Shown here piece after piece: positions 17,961 to 22,502 of a DNA stretch of 22,502 bases. The notes beneath the pieces were generated by a model. It searched no databases and was not told the origin of the DNA. It saw only the letters and a list, made by a program, of their open reading frames with translations. Numbering within the stretch: position 1 is the stretch's first letter; every line of letters starts with the position of its first letter. The position numbers and the translations under genes were made by a program. The DNA comes from Mitosporidium daphniae (Eukaryota; Microsporidia), in the NCBI RefSeq assembly GCF_000760515.2, contig NW_013546144.1, positions 1 to 22,502 of the forward strand. The letters are read 5' to 3'.

Positions 17961-19584
17961 TTATTTGGAAAGTGCTTGAATGGCAGTCTGAAAAGCGCAT
18001 ATTAGTTCTTGACTGGGCCTTTCTAGGGTGACCTGCTTGATTTTCTGGCCGTCGCATCTATGGATTTTTTTCATCATTTCTTTAAAGAAGCGGGCTTCTT
18101 GCGGAACAAGAAGGGTATGGGCAGTTCCAGAATTGCCTGCTCTTGCAGTTCGACCCACTCGATGAATGTACGTCCGGGGATGAGCGGCCGTGTCATAATT
18201 GATGACCAGATCGATCTGGAAAATATCAATTCCTCTAGCAAGACCATCGGAAGAAACAAGTCTATGTGTGAAAAGGGGCAAGGCTCTTACATTTTGATTT
18301 GGCCCTCTTCCAAGCATTTCATCACCTTTTTGCGCTCTTCGTTCCCACGCGACGAGGAAAGATAATCGATCAAAAGCGAAGAGTCCATCTGCTTTAGTAA
18401 TCGATACAACCTATCGACAATTATCACTTAATACACCCTTACCTGTCTGTGGATTGAACCGACTTTGTGAATACAAGAATTTTAGCGGTCGAATTACGCC
18501 GAAGCAAGGAGAGAAAATAAATGGGTTTGTATTCTGCCAAGACTACAGAAAAGTGTTCCTGCAGAGCCAGTGGGGTCTGGAACTTTAGAACGGACTCCAA
18601 TGCGCAAAGTTCGGAAGAAAAAGCGCCTCGAGGCTCAGATGCTATTGAAGAGCTTTCCGTAGCCACACACGCGGACTGATTTTGAGCCGAAATAAAAGAG
18701 CCATTCGGATTGTCTAAATTTGCTTCGCCATTTTTGTGCGCTGCGGTCAGATGTCCTCCTGGAATTAGAGTTACAATCTCCAAGTTTTCAAGCCTCAATT
18801 GAGAAAGCTTGAGCGGGTTTTTGGTGATGGTTGCCGAAAATAAAAGTTTAACGGCCCGTTGCTGCTCAAAATGAAAATTTTCATTTGCAGTTAATTTCTT
18901 GAGAAAAGGCTCCAATTCGGCATGCGGCTTCCATCGCTTTTGGCAATCAGACATGGAGTTTAGAACGGGATTGATCCAATCTTGGAACTGGATGCCATCT
19001 ACAATGCGATCAACTTCATCCAGAATAAGGAATTGCAAGTTAGAAAGATGGAATCCAGGCGTCACATTGAGATGATCCACCAGTCGTCCTGGGGTCGAGA
19101 TAAGGATGTCAACGGGCTGGAAAAGCGAATCCGGCCCCATTTTTCCATCATCGCCACCATACGAAATTGCTCTCTGCTCTTCGCAGAACTTTGATGACGA
19201 ATTTGATCCGCCAGTGACAACAATTGTTCTCAAATCAGAACCTTTGGTAAGCAAAACCGCAATTTTGTATATTTGCATCGCCAAATCACGCGTTGGCGCA
19301 ATAATCAATGCACGGAGTGCCGGAACAATGCGCGAAGAAAGCATCGTCATTATTGGGATGAGATAGGTCAACGTTTTTCCAGAGCCCGTTGGCGCATTGA
19401 CGATAAAATCGTTATTCCTGGCCATGATCATGGGTATCAGATGGGCTTGTACAGGTAGCCAATGCCTAAAAGATAGGTGCGAGAGATTTTCTATAAGCCA
19501 GGGTGGAAGCTTGTTTGGATTGTCGCCAGCGATGAGATGCTCTTGCGAAATAAAATCGGCCTCCTGGATGACGATGGAGTGCAT
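17961..19584 (-). CDS. DDX51: DEAD-box RNA helicase, DDX51/Dbp6 type (ribosome biogenesis)
   Basis: Exons 19584-18443, 18410-18291 and 18261-17961 encode 520 aa; introns are 32 and 29 nt. Motifs in order: Q-like WLPVQ, APTGSGKT (64-71), PTRDLA (97-102), TPGRLVDHL, motif II DEVD, SAT, ILVFTKS, SSDGLARGID, and HRVGRTARAG. VDHLNVTPGFHLSNLQFLIL and the insert pattern match DDX51 and Dbp6 better than other DEAD-box proteins. Dbp6/DDX51 is a nucleolar enzyme for early 60S subunit assembly. Motif II reads DEVD rather than DEAD, a tolerated change that keeps the Walker B acids. About 70 low-complexity residues lie between SAT and the second RecA domain. The long N-terminal extension of human DDX51 is missing. 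Confidence 0.92.
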
Positions 19585-19777
19585 TGGGTATTTTTTTGAA
19601 ATTAAATGTTTTTACATTTAAATTAAAGCATGCAACGTCATTTGTGTCTTTGGTAATCAGAAAGGCATCAGTGGTGGTGCCCTTTTGTTTTATTTAGGAA
19701 AACACGGCGAAATTTTAGACTTGCGTCTTCGTTAACCGTTCATCACTGAGATCGTTTGTATCCGTTGTATCGATTTT
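19585..19777. promoter_or_regulatory. Divergent promoter between DDX51 and the carrier gene
   Basis: 193 bp between ATGs. An A/T-rich block (about 19599-19626, containing TTTAAATTAAA) precedes the helicase ATG. The carrier side lacks a strong A/T element and has GATCGTTTGTATCC-type sequence instead. Confidence 0.4.
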
Positions 19778-20710
19778 ATGGACGTTGAGCAGATTTCAAA
19801 TCAAGCCTTACCACTTTCCGCAATGAAGGAGACGAAAACTACAGTGCCGGGTTGGATTAGCTTTGTCTCTGGCGGCGTGGGCGGTATCTGTCTCGTCCTT
19901 GTTGGACATCCATTCGACTTGGTAAAGGTCCGTCTTCAGGCCGGAATCCATCAATATGGATCGATGGGAAATGCATTTAACAGTATTGTCACAAAAGACG
20001 GCATTCTGGGTCTCTACCGCGGAATGTTAGCCCCGATCATTGGAGTTACTCCTATTTTCGCAGTAAGCTTTTGGGGATATGCATTTGGAATGAAAATGGT
20101 AACCAGCTTTAATGGAGATCCGCAGACCAAGCCCACATTGGGTCAGATATCCCTTGCTGGGGCCTTTTCAGCCCTTCCAACGACAGCTTTAATGGTGCCG
20201 TTTGAACGGTTGAAAGTTATGGCACAGATACAGGAAGGAACCGCATACAAAGGGCCTGGCTCTATTTTGATATCAATGCTCAGGACCAAAGGAGTTGGTA
20301 ACAGTCTCAAAATGCTGTACAGAGGAACCATGGCAACGCTGGCGAGAGATGCACCTGGAAGTGTAGCCTATTTTGCGACTTATGAGATATTGAAAAAAAA
20401 GCTGTCATCGTCATCGTCGTCGTCCTCATCATCCCTTCCCGTTGCTTCAATACTTGTTGCTGGCGGTCTTGCTGGGATGGCCAACTGGCTTGTAGCAATA
20501 CCTGCAGATGTGATTAAAAGTCGAATCCAAGCTGGATCTGAGGAGTCTGGGACCCAACTATTAAAAGGCATGCTGCAAAAGGAGGGTCCCAGAGCCTTGT
20601 TTAAGGGCCTTGGACCGGCCCTTTTGAGAGCATTCCCAGCAAACGCAGCATGCTTTGCTGGTGTTGAGATATCCACCTCGATGTTTAAAAAGATTGCTTT
20701 GGAAAATTAA
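19778..20710 (+). CDS. Mitochondrial carrier, carnitine/acylcarnitine type (SLC25A20/Crc1-like)
   Basis: A 310-aa intronless protein with three repeats of the SLC25 family, each with the PX(D/E)XX(K/R) signature: HPFDLVKVRLQ, VPFERLKVMAQ and IPADVIKSRIQ. GVGGICLVLVGHPFD, YRGMLAPIIGVTPIFAVSFW and MLYRGTMATLARD are close to carnitine/acylcarnitine translocases. These exchange acylcarnitine for carnitine over the inner membrane, feeding fatty-acid oxidation. Ornithine carriers are the nearest alternative. A run of 10 Ser codons (about 20404-20433) lies in the loop before the third repeat. Import would depend on TIM10, also in this window. Confidence 0.9.
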   Translation: MDVEQISNQALPLSAMKETKTTVPGWISFVSGGVGGICLVLVGHPFDLVKVRLQAGIHQYGSMGNAFNSIVTKDGILGLYRGMLAPIIGVTPIFAVSFWGYAFGMKMVTSFNGDPQTKPTLGQISLAGAFSALPTTALMVPFERLKVMAQIQEGTAYKGPGSILISMLRTKGVGNSLKMLYRGTMATLARDAPGSVAYFATYEILKKKLSSSSSSSSSSLPVASILVAGGLAGMANWLVAIPADVIKSRIQAGSEESGTQLLKGMLQKEGPRALFKGLGPALLRAFPANAACFAGVEISTSMFKKIALEN

Positions 20711-21525
20711 TAAACTTTGACAGTGGTTTAGTCTCGGGAAGTATAAACTCGATCGCTGCAAACTTTGTATCAAAGCCGGCTTTTCAGCCAGTCAATTGAA
20801 ATCGATGTAGTTTCAAATCACCATGTTGCCTAGTGTTTTAACGCTGGCACCCATGCATGTGCCCTGTGGCTACTTTCTAACTCATTTTATTTTATATGCC
20901 GTATCTGGTGAAATGAAAACCCGAGTACAATAAAAACCTAGCCCCATATGATGCGAATATTTCTTGGAGAAGTTTTCCCTTGCCTTGTTCTATCGTACTT
21001 TAATTTGATTAAGCTTCTTTTGAGCTTATTGGGGGGTTTTGTCTAGTTGGCACGTCAAAGTATAGATTCCCCCTTTGCCTTTATCCACATTTTGTGCATA
21101 TATGGGGGGTTTAATATGTTTTCTGATGCTGCACTTTTCCACAAAGCCGTTTTTCATTCCCTTTCTGCGGATGGAATCTCTTTTTGACTTTAGAGATTAT
21201 CATAGTTCTTATCGATAAGACCAAAAATATTATTTGGTAGCTCTCTTGGGATCTCATTCCTGCCTCTTGATAAAAGTTGACCAATCCTTTGTGTGATTTT
21301 TTCACCTCTAATTTACTCTTTTTACCTTTCAGTCCATACTTTCCTGCGGGATTTTTTCACTTTATTCACTCTCAGTCTGCTTGATTTTATTCCTTTTGAT
21401 ATACTTCTATTCGTTCCTTTTGATATACTTCTATTCGTTCCCTTTTTATGGATTGAGCAGAAAACAGCAAAGAAACTATGAAAAGAATATATTTTGCCCA
21501 TACATTTAAATGAGCCGTTTCTTTC
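20711..21525. other. 815-bp stretch without a convincing gene
   Basis: A/T-rich with few long frames. It holds a 24-bp direct repeat (21390-21437), two GGGGGGTTT runs (about 21031-21039 and 21105-21113), and pyrimidine-rich acceptor-like sequence ending CAG (about 21331, 21375). A weak spliced frame from ATG 20948 (intron 21036-21065, about 69 aa, hydrophobic start) matches nothing known. No tRNA A/B boxes, U-snRNA signature or rRNA seen. It may be a 5'/3' untranslated region or an unrecognised RNA. Confidence 0.6.
21390..21437. repeat. 24-bp perfect direct repeat, two copies
   Basis: Two adjacent identical 24-bp units beginning TTCCTTTTGATATAC, followed by the start of a third (TTCC). It lies in the gene-poor stretch. 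Confidence 0.9.
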
Positions 21526-21971
21526 ATGAAAAACGGAGAACCAAATTTATCGGCATCCAATGGATGTGCCAGAAAGCAAGCACAGCTCCATGTTTATTTT
21601 GAAAATATGTACCCAAACTTAGGGCTAGGGGCGAGAACCTGAAAACTCTACGTTTTGATTCTTTTCACATTCAATTTTTGTTCGCATGTATTTATACCGT
21701 GTCACAAGTTTTCCCATTTCCAATAATTTGGCCCAATAAAAGTTGATCAAAAGATATATGCAGAAACTACTAACGGTGTCTTTTAAAAATCAGGCATTCG
21801 CTTTTATTTTGGCTTTCTGGTGAGGCTTTGGATTCCCACAGACTATTCCACAGAAGGATAGGCTTCATGGACCAGCTATGCATGATCTACATGGAACAAG
21901 AAGCGGAGCTATACTGGACACGTTTCTGTAAAAATCCAAAGAAAACTAATAGCCGGCACACCTTTTGGTAG
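21526..21971 (+). CDS. Possible small two-exon gene, unknown function
   Basis: Candidate exons 21526-21608 and 21794-21971 would encode 86 aa starting MKNGEPNLSAS and containing MDQLCMIYMEQEAELYW. Support: an A/T element (TTTAAAT, about 21505-21511) before ATG 21526; a GTACCC donor identical to one used in MED14; a TACTAAC branch site at 21768-21774 followed by CAG at 21791-21793; frames that join exactly; and a stop just 24 bp from the convergent SUV3 stop, as usual here. The intron would be 185 nt, longer than all but the eS30 class. I recognise no homologue, and chance cannot be excluded. Confidence 0.35.
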
Positions 21972-21995
21972 CGAGTTTGGCGGCGAACTGGCGTT

Positions 21996-22502
21996 TCACC
22001 CAAAATTTGCAGACTTTGTGCTTTTTAGCAGGCTTTTGGACGGCTTTTGATGGGATCTTGAGCTAATGGCAATTTCTGACATTGAAATAAGCGAGTCCAT
22101 AATCAGCTCTTCGATTTTTTTCGAAATCTCGAGCGCCTCCTTTCTCTGGACAAAGACAGCCGGATATCGGATAGAGAGCCAAAGATAAAGATTCAGTGTC
22201 TTGTGCAAGGTTTCATAGTCAAGCAAAGAGCTGTCCCAGATATTTGAGGAAGACATGCAAAGCTTCCCCTCTTTGGGTAAGTCTACATGCATGGGGCAGG
22301 GCTTTCCAGAGGAAATGTGTGACGCATAGAACACAAAACTTTTCATCATTTCTGGATTTTGATGAGAGACTGGCGAACATATTAGAGTGTATTTGTCTCT
22401 CAAAGAGAGGCCAATGCCATCGGTAGCAATTGCCAATTTCTAAATGCGGAAAGTTTTAGCCTGCAAATTGACAAACCTTGGCGCAGTCGATGCATGTAGA
22501 CT
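21996..22502 (-). CDS. SUPV3L1: SUV3 mitochondrial RNA helicase, C-terminal end (5' partial)
   Basis: Exons beyond 22502 to 22477 and 22439-21996; the 37-nt intron is 22440-22476. About 156 residues are present. GLSLRDKYTLICSPVS and LYLWLSIRYPAVFV match the C-terminal domain of SUV3 (human LSLRVRYVFCTAPI and LDLYLWLSYRF). SUV3 is a Ski2-like/DExH helicase that unwinds RNA for the mitochondrial degradosome. Its presence implies mitochondrial transcripts and so probably mitochondrial DNA. The helicase core lies outside the window. The last 40 residues are Ser/Lys-rich. Confidence 0.88.

Noticed and set aside
18982-19621. Plus-strand frames opposite the helicase
   Set aside because: All helicase motifs lie on the minus strand; these are antisense shadows.
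20948-21187. Spliced 69-aa frame with hydrophobic start
   Set aside because: Open lengths (about 32 and 41 codons) are expected by chance, there is no start element and no homology.
1-22502. Bacterial origin, operon structure or horizontal transfer block
   Set aside because: Spliceosomal introns and eukaryote-specific families occur throughout, strands alternate and base composition looks even.

Overview
This is a eukaryotic nuclear segment, not bacterial: every gene is of eukaryotic type (Mediator MED14, Polycomb EED, cohesin kleisin, LSm3, PKA-type kinase, ribosomal protein eS30), and many reading frames join only if very short introns are removed. I reconstructed 39 introns by matching frames to conserved protein families. 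38 of them are 24-37 nt long and one is 143 nt. Spacers are also short: 16 bp between the stops of the METTL and MED14 genes, 24 bp between LSm3 and the next ATG. Such density with a working mitochondrial gene set (TIM10, lipoyl transferase LIPT2, carnitine-type carrier, SUV3 RNA helicase) suggests a reduced fungal-lineage organism that still has mitochondria and probably mitochondrial DNA. An early-diverging microsporidian or Rozella-clade parasite, such as a Mitosporidium-like organism, would fit. That placement is inference.

Layout, left to right. 1-350: tail of an unknown gene (+). 428-1976: EED/ESC WD40 protein, the H3K27me3-reading subunit of PRC2 (+, 6 exons). 2143-2466: LSm3 (+). 2491-3411: Rad60/Esc2/NIP45-like SUMO-like-domain protein (+). 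3515-3757: TIM10 (-). 3825-4466: unknown protein with a 36-bp tandem repeat (+). 4530-5300: LIPT2 (-), with a probable GC-AG intron. 5392-5763: ribosomal protein eS30 (-), whose first exon is only the ATG. 5946-7500: Rad21/Rec8 kleisin (+, 6 exons). 7638-9502: unknown acidic nuclear-type protein (+, 4 exons). 9556-10969: PKA-like kinase (+). 11081-11997: METTL2/6-type tRNA m3C methyltransferase (+). 12014-16594: MED14 (-, 15 exons). 16732-17790: Sis1/DNAJB1-type Hsp40 (+). 17961-19584: DDX51/Dbp6 helicase (-). 19778-20710: mitochondrial carrier (+). 20711-21525: no convincing gene. 21526-21971: possible two-exon small gene (+, weak). 21996-22502: C-terminal end of SUV3 (-), running off the right edge.

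The genes are not an operon and strands alternate freely. Themes are nuclear gene control and chromosome biology (EED, MED14, kleisin, SUMO-like protein), RNA processing and ribosomes (LSm3, eS30, DDX51, METTL), and mitochondrial function (TIM10, LIPT2, carrier, SUV3). Many genes have an A/T-only element built on AAATTT/TTTAAA within about 50 bp upstream of the ATG. Two undetermined bases (11854, 13468) fall inside coding exons. No rRNA, tRNA, CRISPR or transposon was found by eye.
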